Assembly (NCBI GenBank): GCA_900316395.1
Contig: ONCT01000018.1
Coordinates: forward strand, 1 to 37,369
Direction of reading: 5' to 3'
Source of the DNA: an uncultured Lachnospiraceae bacterium
Lineage (GTDB): Bacteria > Bacillota > Clostridia > Lachnospirales > Lachnospiraceae
DNA: 37,369 nt
Shown: positions 6,131-14,789 of the stretch, piece by piece
Position numbering within the stretch: position 1 is the stretch's first letter
Layout of the letters: each line of letters starts with the position of its first letter
Notes under the pieces: model-generated
Databases searched by the model: none
Seen by the model: the letters and a program-made list of their open reading frames with translations, nothing else
What the model was told of the DNA's origin: nothing
Translations under genes and position numbers: made by a program

Positions 6131-7768
6131 ATGATGAGAAATGTTAAGATTTTAAGCAAACTTCTTAAAAACTTAAATTACGAATTAATTAACGGCAGAA
6201 CCCATGGTAACATTTCGCAGCTTGTAGAGGATACTAGAAAGGTTACTAAGGGGTGCCTTTTTGTATGTGTTAAGGGAGCAGTCTATGATGCTCACGAGCA
6301 TCTTCTTGAAATTATAGCTGGTGGTGCCAAGGTTATAGTCGTTGAGAAGAGTAATGAGGCATTTCAATCATTTATTAGTAATAACAAGAGAATAAAGGCA
6401 ACAATTATTGCCGTAGATAATTCCAAGGCAGCCTTAGCCCAGCTTGCAGCAGCCTACCACGACCATCCTGCAGACAAGCTTAAGGTAATTGGTGTTACAG
6501 GAACTAAGGGTAAGACCACCACCACATATATGGTTAAGTCTATATTAGAAAATGCTGGTATGAAGGTTGGCCTTATTGGAACTATTGAGATTACCTATGG
6601 TGATGTTCATATTAGTTCTGTTAATACTACACCTGGACCGTTTTTGTTGCAGGAGCATTTCGCCAAGATGGTAGATATGGGGGTTGAGGTATGTGTAATG
6701 GAGGTGTCATCCCAAGCCTATCTGCTTAACAGAGTTGATGGATTTACATTCGAGATAGGAGTATTTACTAACATTTCCCCTGATCACATTGGGCCAAATG
6801 AGCACAGTAGCTTCGAGAATTACTTAGAATGCAAGAGTATGCTCTTCAAGCAGTGTAGATATGCCATTATTAACGGTGACGACGATCACGCCAAATATAT
6901 GATGGATGCGGCAGAGTGCGAGACATTAACCTATGGTATGGACGGGGGCAACGATTTACAGGCCTTTGACATGAAGCTTGTTAATGACAGTGGTTTGCTT
7001 GGAGTTGAATATAAAGTTAAAGGTAGATTAAATAATGATGTAAGAGTAAATATGCCTGGTAAATTCAGTGTATATAACTCTTTGTGTGCTATGGCAATAT
7101 GCTATAGACTAGGTGTGGATGTTGATGTGACACTTAAGTCAATTGAGCAAGCTAAGGTTAAGGGCAGAATTGAGATGCTTGATGTGCCAGGTGATTACAC
7201 ACTTATGATTGATTATGCGCATAATGCCATGAGCCTTCAGGCACTACTTGTAAGCCTTAGAGAATACAAGCCTAAGAGGCTGGTTGTATTATTTGGATGT
7301 GGCGGTAACAGAGCTAAGGGCAGAAGATATACCATGGGTTCTGTGGCGGCAAGATACGCGGACTACACCATTATTACATCAGATAATCCTAGAGACGAGG
7401 AGCCTCACGAGATTATCCGTGATATTCTGGCTGGATATGCCCTTGGTGTTAAGGGTGATGATGCTGAAAATGTTGATGAGCTTACTCGCGCAGAAGTTGA
7501 CGAGATTGTATCTACATTAGATTTTCAGAATGCTAAATTCATAGAGATAGATGATAGAATTAAGGCTATTGGCTTCATAATGCTTAATGCTAAGAAGGGT
7601 GATTTGGTAGTACTTGCTGGCAAAGGCCATGAGGATTACCAGATAATTAAGGGCGAGAAGCACCATCTTGATGAGCGTGAAGTAGTAGATGACATAGCCA
7701 AGGGGATAATCAAGAATCGTAAAATGTTCGACAAGATAAAGGGCAATAAGAATAATGCAGTATTGTGA
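6131..7768 (+). CDS. murE: UDP-N-acetylmuramoyl-L-alanyl-D-glutamate--2,6-diaminopimelate ligase
   Basis: This cytoplasmic Mur ligase of 545 residues adds the third amino acid of the peptidoglycan stem peptide. ATG 6131 (or 6134) is chosen because TGGGGT sits just upstream; an in-frame TTG at 6116 lacks a ribosome site. The ATP loop GVTGTKGKTT is at 121-130, the central substrate domain has NTTPGP and MEVSSQA, and the C-terminal domain has DYAHN and the DNPR motif (418-421). DNPR is the known discriminator for meso-diaminopimelate rather than lysine. The 3' end overlaps priA by 14 bp. Confidence 0.95.
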   Translation: MMRNVKILSKLLKNLNYELINGRTHGNISQLVEDTRKVTKGCLFVCVKGAVYDAHEHLLEIIAGGAKVIVVEKSNEAFQSFISNNKRIKATIIAVDNSKAALAQLAAAYHDHPADKLKVIGVTGTKGKTTTTYMVKSILENAGMKVGLIGTIEITYGDVHISSVNTTPGPFLLQEHFAKMVDMGVEVCVMEVSSQAYLLNRVDGFTFEIGVFTNISPDHIGPNEHSSFENYLECKSMLFKQCRYAIINGDDDHAKYMMDAAECETLTYGMDGGNDLQAFDMKLVNDSGLLGVEYKVKGRLNNDVRVNMPGKFSVYNSLCAMAICYRLGVDVDVTLKSIEQAKVKGRIEMLDVPGDYTLMIDYAHNAMSLQALLVSLREYKPKRLVVLFGCGGNRAKGRRYTMGSVAARYADYTIITSDNPRDEEPHEIIRDILAGYALGVKGDDAENVDELTRAEVDEIVSTLDFQNAKFIEIDDRIKAIGFIMLNAKKGDLVVLAGKGHEDYQIIKGEKHHLDEREVVDDIAKGIIKNRKMFDKIKGNKNNAVL

Positions 7769-9986
7769 TGTTGTGGTTGATATATCACACGAGAAACTAG
7801 ATAAGACTTTTCAATATAAGATTCCTTCGGCAATGCAAGACGATTTATTAGAAGGGATGCAGGTTGAAGCACCATTTGGCAGGGGTAACAGGGTGATTAC
7901 AGGCTATGTTGTAGCACTCTCTGATAAGCCGAAGTTCGACCCTGCTAAGACGAAAGAGATTATTAGAATTGTTCATGATGCAACAAGCATCGACAATCAG
8001 CTGATTCAATTAGCAGGCTGGATGAAGCGCAATGTGGGTGGGACTATGAACCAGGCCCTTAAGACGGTAATTCCAGTTAAGGAGAAGAGCAAGGCTATTG
8101 TTAAGAAGACGGTTGTTCTTAACATTTCCCAGGATGAGCTTAAGGATGAGTATGCTTCACTTGTTGGAAGGGCCAGACACAGCATTAGTAAAGAGAGGCT
8201 AATGCAGGCTCTGATGGATAATGACGAGATTCCATGGGAGGTAATTACTAAGAAGCTCAACGTTGGCTCTGGGGTAATTCGCGATTTCGAGAAGAATGGA
8301 ATAGTCAGGGTTAGAACAGAGAATACATATAGGAATCCTATTAACCACCTGCAAGGTGATGAGAAAAAGCTTACGCTTAACGATGAGCAGCTTAGAATAT
8401 GTAATAGGTTCAAGGATGAGTATAGTGCCAGAGATTATGGCACTTATCTTGTGTATGGGGTAACTGGCTCGGGTAAGACGCTATGTTACCTAGAGATGAT
8501 TGAGCATGTGCTAAGCCTTGGCAGGTCGGCAATTGTCTTAATTCCTGAGATTGCACTAACTTATCAGACGCTAATGAGATTCTACAGAAGATTTGGCGAT
8601 AAGGTATCCATTATTAATTCCAGGATGAGTAAGGCCGAGAGGTTCGATCAGTTTGAACGGGCGAAGAAGGGCGATATTAAGATTATCGTAGGTCCGCGTT
8701 CGGCGCTATTTACGCCATTTCCTGACTTGGGACTTATTGTAATAGATGAGGAGCATGAGACCTCCTACAAGTCGGAAAATGTTCCGAAATACCACGCAGT
8801 TCCAACGGCCATTGAAAGGGCGAGAATTGCTGGTGCAAGTGTAGTATTAGGCTCTGCAACCCCAAGTGTTGACAGTTACAGGAAGGCACTTGATGGGGAG
8901 TACAGATTAATGGAGCTTCCTAATAGAGCAAGCTCCGATTCCATGGCTGATTGTGAAGTGGTGGATATGAGAACAGAGCTTAGAAGTGGCAATACTTCCA
9001 TTATTAGCAGGCGACTTCATGAGCTTATAGAAGACAGGCTGTCTCGTCATGAACAGGTTATGTTATTCCTTAATCGTCGGGGTATGCTTGGCTGTCTAAG
9101 CTGCAGGTCCTGTGGTACCACCCTTAAGTGCCCTCATTGCGATGTGTCTCTTAGTCTTCACAGAGATGGCAAGATGCATTGTCACTATTGTGGATATACT
9201 ATTATTAAGCCTTCGGTTTGTGGCAAATGTGGCTCTAAAGCCATAGGTGGCTTCAACATAGGAACTGAGAAGGTGGAAGAGCTGGTGGCTGAGGAATTCC
9301 CAAGCGCTAATGTTGTTAGAATGGATATGGATACAACCAAGGGGAAGAGTGGCCACGAAGCAATCTTAGAGAAGTTCGCTAACAGGGAAGCGGATATCTT
9401 AGTTGGAACACAGATGATTGTCAAAGGACATGATTTTAGCAATGTAACCCTTGTGGGAGCCCTTGCTGCTGATATGTCCCTAAATGTGCCTGATTATCGA
9501 AGTGGAGAGAGAACATTTCAACTGCTAACACAGGCAGTAGGACGAGCAGGAAGAGGAAGTCTGGCTGGTACAGCAGTTATACAGACCTACGATACCGAGC
9601 ACTATAGCATAATAGCTTCTAAGAATCAGAACTATCAGGAGTTCTACGATAAAGAGATAGTGTATAGGGACCTTATGGATTATCCCCCATGTTCCCATAT
9701 GCTACTAATGTCTATTCAGTCGGAGGACTTAAGGCAGGCAGATGGGCAGGCTAAGGTAGTGGCTGAGATGATTAAGAAGCATTTTCCAGATGTAAGACTG
9801 CTAGGCCCTCAGGATGCAGGGATAGCCAAGATTAAGGATGTGTATCGCAAGAGCATATATGTTAAGAATAGGGATTATCAGGTGCTTGTAGATATTAAGG
9901 ATATAATTGACGAGTACCTCATAGATAATAATAGCTACAATAAGGCTTATGTGTTCTTTGATTTTGATCCAGTTAATACGTTATAA
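7755..9986 (+). CDS. priA: primosomal protein N', replication-restart helicase PriA
   Basis: This encodes 743 residues. It recognises stalled forks and loads the replicative helicase. The N-terminal 3'-DNA-binding domain starts DVVVDISHEKLDKTFQYKIP. The helicase core has Walker A GVTGSGKT, a DEEH box, a GSATPS motif III and C-terminal helicase motifs including QAVGRAGRG. The cysteine array CLSCRSCG, CPHC, CHYCG, CGKCG in the middle matches the two zinc-binding sites inserted in PriA. It overlaps murE by 14 bp, so translation is probably coupled. def begins 11 nt after the stop. Confidence 0.97.
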   Translation: MQYCDVVVDISHEKLDKTFQYKIPSAMQDDLLEGMQVEAPFGRGNRVITGYVVALSDKPKFDPAKTKEIIRIVHDATSIDNQLIQLAGWMKRNVGGTMNQALKTVIPVKEKSKAIVKKTVVLNISQDELKDEYASLVGRARHSISKERLMQALMDNDEIPWEVITKKLNVGSGVIRDFEKNGIVRVRTENTYRNPINHLQGDEKKLTLNDEQLRICNRFKDEYSARDYGTYLVYGVTGSGKTLCYLEMIEHVLSLGRSAIVLIPEIALTYQTLMRFYRRFGDKVSIINSRMSKAERFDQFERAKKGDIKIIVGPRSALFTPFPDLGLIVIDEEHETSYKSENVPKYHAVPTAIERARIAGASVVLGSATPSVDSYRKALDGEYRLMELPNRASSDSMADCEVVDMRTELRSGNTSIISRRLHELIEDRLSRHEQVMLFLNRRGMLGCLSCRSCGTTLKCPHCDVSLSLHRDGKMHCHYCGYTIIKPSVCGKCGSKAIGGFNIGTEKVEELVAEEFPSANVVRMDMDTTKGKSGHEAILEKFANREADILVGTQMIVKGHDFSNVTLVGALAADMSLNVPDYRSGERTFQLLTQAVGRAGRGSLAGTAVIQTYDTEHYSIIASKNQNYQEFYDKEIVYRDLMDYPPCSHMLLMSIQSEDLRQADGQAKVVAEMIKKHFPDVRLLGPQDAGIAKIKDVYRKSIYVKNRDYQVLVDIKDIIDEYLIDNNSYNKAYVFFDFDPVNTL

Positions 9987-9997
9987 GGAGAGTAAAG

Positions 9998-10516
9998 ATG
10001 GCAATTAGACAGATTAGATTAGATGGAGATGAGATTCTTACTAAGAAATGTAGGGTGGTTAAGGAGATCACACCTCGCCAGGAAGAGTTAATAAACGACA
10101 TGATTGAGACAATGTATGATGCAGATGGCGTAGGCCTTGCGGCGCCACAGGTTGGAGTGCTTAGAAGAATCGCTGTTATTGATGTGGGTGAGGGACCAAT
10201 TGTCCTTGTGAATCCAGAGGTTATTGAAGCTGATGGTGAGCAGACAGGTCAGGAGGGCTGCCTTAGTGTTCCAGGGAAGGTAGGAATTGTTACCCGCCCT
10301 AATCATGTCAAGGTTAAGGCCTATAATGAGAAGATGGAAGAATTCGAAATTGAAGGTGAAGAGCTTCTTGCAAGAGCCTTGGTTCATGAGATAGACCATC
10401 TTGACGGTCACGTATATACTGAGATTGTGGAAGGTGACTTAATGGATGTAACTTATGAGAATCCTGAAGAAGGCGAAGAGGAAGTAAATGCGTCTTTATC
10501 AGACGACAAGCAGTAA
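9998..10516 (+). CDS. def: peptide deformylase
   Basis: This encodes 172 residues. It removes the formyl group from nascent N-terminal formyl-methionine using a metal ion. All three family motifs are intact: GVGLAAPQVG (44-53), EGCLS (86-90) with metal ligand C88, and HEIDH (130-134) with two metal-binding His and the catalytic Glu. The acidic C-terminal tail (EEGEEEVNASLSDDKQ) is longer than the minimal enzyme. ATG follows AAGGAGAG. It lies directly before fmt, the classic pairing of deformylation with formylation. Confidence 0.97.
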   Translation: MAIRQIRLDGDEILTKKCRVVKEITPRQEELINDMIETMYDADGVGLAAPQVGVLRRIAVIDVGEGPIVLVNPEVIEADGEQTGQEGCLSVPGKVGIVTRPNHVKVKAYNEKMEEFEIEGEELLARALVHEIDHLDGHVYTEIVEGDLMDVTYENPEEGEEEVNASLSDDKQ

Positions 10517-10530
10517 TCAGGAGATATTAA

Positions 10531-11487
10531 ATGAAGATTATATTTGTGGGGACGCCGGATTTTGCCGTAGTTCCTCTTGAAGAAATATACAAGGCAGGTC
10601 ATGAGATTGTTCTTATAGTAACTCAGCCTGATAAGCCTAGAGGCAGAAGCGGCAAGCTTGCCCCTTCTCCTGTTAAATCATGGGCTCTTGAACATGACAT
10701 AGAAGTATTCCAGCCTAAGAAGATAAGAGACGAGGAATCAGTAGATTACCTTAGCAAGATAGAATGTGACATTGCTGTTGTAGCAGCATTTGGTCAGATT
10801 CTTCCTAAGTCTATTCTTGATATGCCAAGATACGGCTGTATTAATGTGCATGCGTCACTTCTTCCTAAGTACAGAGGCGCTGCTCCTATTCAGTGGGCAA
10901 TTCTTAATGGTGAGAAGAAGAGCGGTGTAACTATAATGCAGATGGGTGAAGGCCTTGATGATGGTGATATGCTTCTAACTCGTGAGGTGATGCTTGATGG
11001 AACTGAGACGGGAGGAAGCCTCTTTGATGATTTGGCTTTGCTTGGTGGTAAGGCTGTTGTGGAGGCTCTTGAACTTATTGAGCAGGGCAGCATAACCCCT
11101 GTAAAGCAGGATGAGTCCGCTGCTACCCATGTATCTATGATTAATAAGGAGTTGGGTCGTATCAACTGGTCTGATGCTGCAGAGAAGATAGAACGATATG
11201 TAAGGGGCCTTAACCCTTGGCCAAGTGCATATTCTTCCTTTAAGGGCAAGAATCTTAAGATATGGCGTAGTCACGTAGTTTCTTCCGATGAGTTAGACAG
11301 CAATGGTGTCAACGCAGCTGATTATAAGGACGGTCAGGTATGCTTTGTTAATAAGAAATGTGTATTCGTCGCTACAGGTGATGGTGTCCTTAGCCTTGAT
11401 GAGATTCAGCTAGAAGGCAAGAAGAGAATGGAGATAGCACCATTTCTTCTGGGTAATGATGTGCTCTTAGGAGAGGAATTAGGTTGA
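10531..11487 (+). CDS. fmt: methionyl-tRNA formyltransferase
   Basis: This encodes 318 residues. It transfers a formyl group from 10-formyl-tetrahydrofolate to initiator Met-tRNA. It has the N-terminal Rossmann start IIFVGTPDFAVVPL, the catalytic SLLPKYRGAAPIQWAI segment with the Asn-His-Asp region just before it (NVHAS), and the C-terminal tRNA-binding OB-type domain. ATG follows AGGAG and lies 14 nt after def. The next gene, rsmB, starts one base after the stop. Many related genomes carry a zinc metallopeptidase gene between fmt and rsmB; it is absent here. Confidence 0.97.
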   Translation: MKIIFVGTPDFAVVPLEEIYKAGHEIVLIVTQPDKPRGRSGKLAPSPVKSWALEHDIEVFQPKKIRDEESVDYLSKIECDIAVVAAFGQILPKSILDMPRYGCINVHASLLPKYRGAAPIQWAILNGEKKSGVTIMQMGEGLDDGDMLLTREVMLDGTETGGSLFDDLALLGGKAVVEALELIEQGSITPVKQDESAATHVSMINKELGRINWSDAAEKIERYVRGLNPWPSAYSSFKGKNLKIWRSHVVSSDELDSNGVNAADYKDGQVCFVNKKCVFVATGDGVLSLDEIQLEGKKRMEIAPFLLGNDVLLGEELG

Positions 11488-11488
11488 A

Positions 11489-12832
11489 ATGACTGAAAAT
11501 GTTAATGTACGAAGAGTATGCCTTGATGCTCTTGTTCTCGTAATGGAGGATAAGAAGTTCCTAAACGAAGTATTGGGGGATACTCTTAGTAAATATCAAT
11601 ATCTCGAGAAAAATAAGAGAAGCTATATATCGAGGATGTTAAGAGGTACAGTTGAGAGATATATAGAACTTGATGCGTGTATATCTGCATATTCTTCTAC
11701 AAAAATCAACAAATTAAATCTATATATAAGAAATATCCTTCGCCTTGCCATATACGAGCTTAAGTATATGGACTCAATCCCTGATTCTGCCACATGTAAT
11801 GAATATGTTAAGTTAGCCAAGAAGAAGGCACCTTCAAGGCTTTCTGGATTTGTTAATGGAATCCTTCGAAGTATGATTCGAAGTGACTTTGATAAGGTAC
11901 GTTTACAAGAGAACGAAGTGTATTCTATGCCAAAATGGCTATATGACAAGTTCGAAGATGAATACAGTGATGCCAAGGGAATATGTGAGGCGTTTTTAGA
12001 TGACAATCAGCTGACAATTAGAGCTAACCTTGCCAAGTGCGAGCCTGACGAGCTAAGGGCCAAGCTGGAGGAGCAGGGAGTCAAAGCCAATCCTGTAAGT
12101 GCTGCTGATATATTAGACAGCAATGGTAATAAGGAGACTGCCAATCTAGATTTTGCATTTGCAATAGAAAATGTAGATTATCTAGAGGGCGTTAAGGCCT
12201 TTAAGGAGGGCTTATTCTATGTTCAGGATATTAGCTCTATGATGGTAGGAGCCAAGGCTAATGTTAATCCTGGCGACACAATTATAGATGTGTGTGCTGC
12301 GCCGGGTGGCAAGAGTCTCCATATGGCTGAGCTACTTAAGTGTCAAGAGAAGGGCTCTGACAATTGTAAGAAGGGGCATGTATACTCTTATGATGTATCC
12401 GAGAATAAGGTGGCTCTAATAAGGGAGAATATTGCAAGGTCTGGATTGGATAATGTTAGCGCAGCCCTTGGTGATGCCAGAGTTAGCAATCCTGACCTAA
12501 TTGAGAAGGCTGATATTGTTATTGCTGATTTGCCTTGCTCTGGTCTAGGAGTTATTGGCAAAAAACCTGATATTAAATCAAGAGTTAAGAAGGAAGATAT
12601 AGAGAGCCTTGCTATGTTACAGCAGGAGATTCTTAATGTGTGTAAGGACTATGTTAAGCCAGGTGGGACATTGATGTATTCCACCTGTACTATTAGTATG
12701 GCTGAGAATGCAGGGAATGTAAGGAAGTTCCTAGATGCCAATACAGGATTTCAATTAGAAGAGGAGAGGCAGTATATGCCTTCTAAGTTGCACGATGGCT
12801 TCTATATAGCCAGACTGCATAGAAATATCTAG
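11489..12832 (+). CDS. rsmB: 16S rRNA (cytosine-967-C5)-methyltransferase
   Basis: This encodes 447 residues, the normal length. It methylates C967 of 16S rRNA (E. coli numbering) with S-adenosylmethionine. The N-terminal NusB-like RNA-binding domain (about 1-140) is followed by the methyltransferase domain with VCAAPGGKS (SAM motif I), the DLPCSGLG motif IV with one catalytic Cys, and STCTIS motif VI with the second Cys. The start codon follows the fmt stop by one base. After the gene the tight spacing of the operon breaks with a 145-nt structured gap before rlmN. Confidence 0.96.
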   Translation: MTENVNVRRVCLDALVLVMEDKKFLNEVLGDTLSKYQYLEKNKRSYISRMLRGTVERYIELDACISAYSSTKINKLNLYIRNILRLAIYELKYMDSIPDSATCNEYVKLAKKKAPSRLSGFVNGILRSMIRSDFDKVRLQENEVYSMPKWLYDKFEDEYSDAKGICEAFLDDNQLTIRANLAKCEPDELRAKLEEQGVKANPVSAADILDSNGNKETANLDFAFAIENVDYLEGVKAFKEGLFYVQDISSMMVGAKANVNPGDTIIDVCAAPGGKSLHMAELLKCQEKGSDNCKKGHVYSYDVSENKVALIRENIARSGLDNVSAALGDARVSNPDLIEKADIVIADLPCSGLGVIGKKPDIKSRVKKEDIESLAMLQQEILNVCKDYVKPGGTLMYSTCTISMAENAGNVRKFLDANTGFQLEEERQYMPSKLHDGFYIARLHRNI

Positions 12833-12841
12833 CTACATACT

Positions 12842-12945
12842 GACATCTAGGACTCCAAGTACCTTTCCTTGACTTAGAATGTCTGCGGAAAGGTCTTGGC
12901 AGTCCTAGATGTCTTGGAAGAACTAGAGGTCTTGGCTGTCCTATA
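12842..12945 (+). other. long hairpin plus direct repeat in the rsmB-rlmN gap
   Basis: Arms 12842-12868 and 12887-12913 are complementary over about 26 of 27 positions, with two single-base bulges, around an 18-nt loop. A 19-nt segment of the right arm (12891-12909) is repeated at 12927-12945 with two or three changes, so the left arm could pair with either copy. No U-tract follows. The arrangement resembles alternative RNA structures, but no known riboswitch class is recognised. Confidence 0.65.
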
Positions 12946-12977
12946 AAGCCACTGAACTTGCAAGGAGTATTAGATAG

Positions 12978-14015
12978 ATGACCGACATCAAGTCAATGAC
13001 AATAGAAGAATTAACTGAATATATGGATTCTTTGGGCGAGAAGCCATTTAGGGCTAAGCAGCTCTATGAGTGGATGCATGTTCATCTTGCCAGAGACTAT
13101 GATGAGATGACGAATCTGTCTAAGGCTCTTAGAAGCAAACTGTCAGAAGAATCAGAGCTAGTTACACTTAAGCCCGTAGATATACAGATATCCAAGGAAG
13201 ACGGTACCAGAAAGTATTTATTCGTCCTGCCAGATGGCAATATGGTTGAATCTGTGCTTATGCGCTATGAGCATGGAATCAGCGTGTGCATATCTTCTCA
13301 GGTAGGCTGTAAGATGGGCTGCAGGTTCTGCGCTTCTACAATCGACGGATTCCTTCGCAATCTGACTCCTTCTGAGATGCTTGACCAGATATATGCAATA
13401 TCTAGGGATGTTAACGAGAGAGTTAGCAATGTGGTTGTCATGGGAACAGGAGAACCTCTTGATAATTACGATAATCTCTTAAGATTTATTGAGATTATAA
13501 CAGGTAAGGGTGGACTTAACATTTCCCAGAGAAATATAACCGTATCAACCTGCGGTCTGGTGCCGAAGATATACGAGTTAGCCAAGGAAAAGCTTGCAAT
13601 TACACTCGCTCTATCACTTCACGCATCAACACAGGCGAAGAGAGAAGAGATAATGCCTGTAGCGAGGACATACAACATAGAAGAAGTGGTAGCTGCCATG
13701 AAGGATTATTGCAAGGTGACAGGGCGAAGGGTTACCTACGAATATACCCTTATTGCAGGGGTAAATGACACCGATGAGGACGCGAGACTACTGTCTAATC
13801 TTATTGGTAGCAGTATGTGTCATGTGAATCTTATACCTGTTAACCCAATAGAAGAGAGAAATTACGATTCTACGAGTAGCGAGGGAGTGTCAAGATTCAA
13901 GAAAAAACTTGAAAAAAACGCTATAAATGTTACTATTAGAAGAGAAATGGGTCGCGATATTGACGGGGCCTGTGGACAATTAAGAAGAAGACATATGAAG
14001 GAAGGTTTATCATGA
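12978..14015 (+). CDS. rlmN: dual-specificity 23S rRNA/tRNA adenine-C2 methyltransferase
   Basis: This encodes 345 residues. It is a radical-SAM enzyme that methylates C2 of A2503 in 23S rRNA and, in E. coli, A37 of some tRNAs. The 4Fe-4S motif CxxxCxxC is at C111, C115 and C118, within SQVGCKMGCRFC. A GTGEPLDNYDNL motif and the C-terminal catalytic Cys in DIDGACGQL are present. ATG follows AAGGAG. The stop overlaps the prpC start by ATGA, so the phosphatase is translationally coupled. Confidence 0.96.
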   Translation: MTDIKSMTIEELTEYMDSLGEKPFRAKQLYEWMHVHLARDYDEMTNLSKALRSKLSEESELVTLKPVDIQISKEDGTRKYLFVLPDGNMVESVLMRYEHGISVCISSQVGCKMGCRFCASTIDGFLRNLTPSEMLDQIYAISRDVNERVSNVVVMGTGEPLDNYDNLLRFIEIITGKGGLNISQRNITVSTCGLVPKIYELAKEKLAITLALSLHASTQAKREEIMPVARTYNIEEVVAAMKDYCKVTGRRVTYEYTLIAGVNDTDEDARLLSNLIGSSMCHVNLIPVNPIEERNYDSTSSEGVSRFKKKLEKNAINVTIRREMGRDIDGACGQLRRRHMKEGLS

Positions 14016-14743
14016 GATATTATGCTCTGACTGATACGGGTGTTGCCCGTAAGGAAAATCAAGATTATGTCTATGCTTCTGGCGACAGTGTGGGAATACT
14101 TCCCAACATTTTCATTGTGGCTGATGGCATGGGAGGACATAATGCTGGGGATTACGCATCCAGAAGAGCAGTAAGTATTGCTCTTGATGAGATTGAGAAC
14201 TCTGATGAGAGTAAACCAGTGGCAATTCTTGATAAAGCAATTAAAAAAGCGAATGAGGTATTGTACAGGGAGGCGGCGTCAGACCCTGCCAAGCAAGGCA
14301 TGGGTACAACATTCGTGGCGGCTACCATTAGCGACAAGAAGCTCTATGTGGCTAATGTTGGTGACTCTAGGCTATATATTGCCGATAATACAACCATTTG
14401 CCAGATTACAAGAGACCACTCCTTAGTTCAGGAGATGATAAGAAGTGGAAGAATGGGAACATTTGACCCAAGGAGACATCCTAAGAGGAATGCTATTACC
14501 AGGGCGATTGGTGTTGAGCCAGATGTTAACATTGATTTTTTCGAGGTTTCTAATAATAACTTCGAGCAATTCGTGCTTTGCTCTGACGGACTGACCAACA
14601 TGATTGATGACAATGAATTGTTCGCTCAGTTAACAGGCAATGATGAAGCTAAGACGAAGGCTAATGTTCTTGTAAGCATGGCTAATCGTAAAGGAGGACT
14701 CGACAATATATCAGTTATTGTTGTTGAGCCATTTGATGAATAA
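14012..14743 (+). CDS. prpC: PP2C-type Ser/Thr protein phosphatase (PrpC/Stp)
   Basis: This cytosolic metal-dependent phosphatase of 243 residues opposes the kinase encoded next. It has the PP2C landmarks: TDTGVARKENQD at the N-terminus, VADGMGGH, GMGTTFVAA, VGDSRLY and CSDGLTNMIDD, which supply the metal-binding Asp residues. It starts inside the rlmN stop codon (ATGA) behind AAGGAAGG. The phosphatase-kinase-RsgA order is conserved in Firmicutes, where the pair controls cell-wall and ribosome-linked targets. Confidence 0.95.
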   Translation: MRYYALTDTGVARKENQDYVYASGDSVGILPNIFIVADGMGGHNAGDYASRRAVSIALDEIENSDESKPVAILDKAIKKANEVLYREAASDPAKQGMGTTFVAATISDKKLYVANVGDSRLYIADNTTICQITRDHSLVQEMIRSGRMGTFDPRRHPKRNAITRAIGVEPDVNIDFFEVSNNNFEQFVLCSDGLTNMIDDNELFAQLTGNDEAKTKANVLVSMANRKGGLDNISVIVVEPFDE

Positions 14744-14789
14744 CACAGACTCTTAATAGTATAGATATGAGAGAAATGAGGATATAAAT

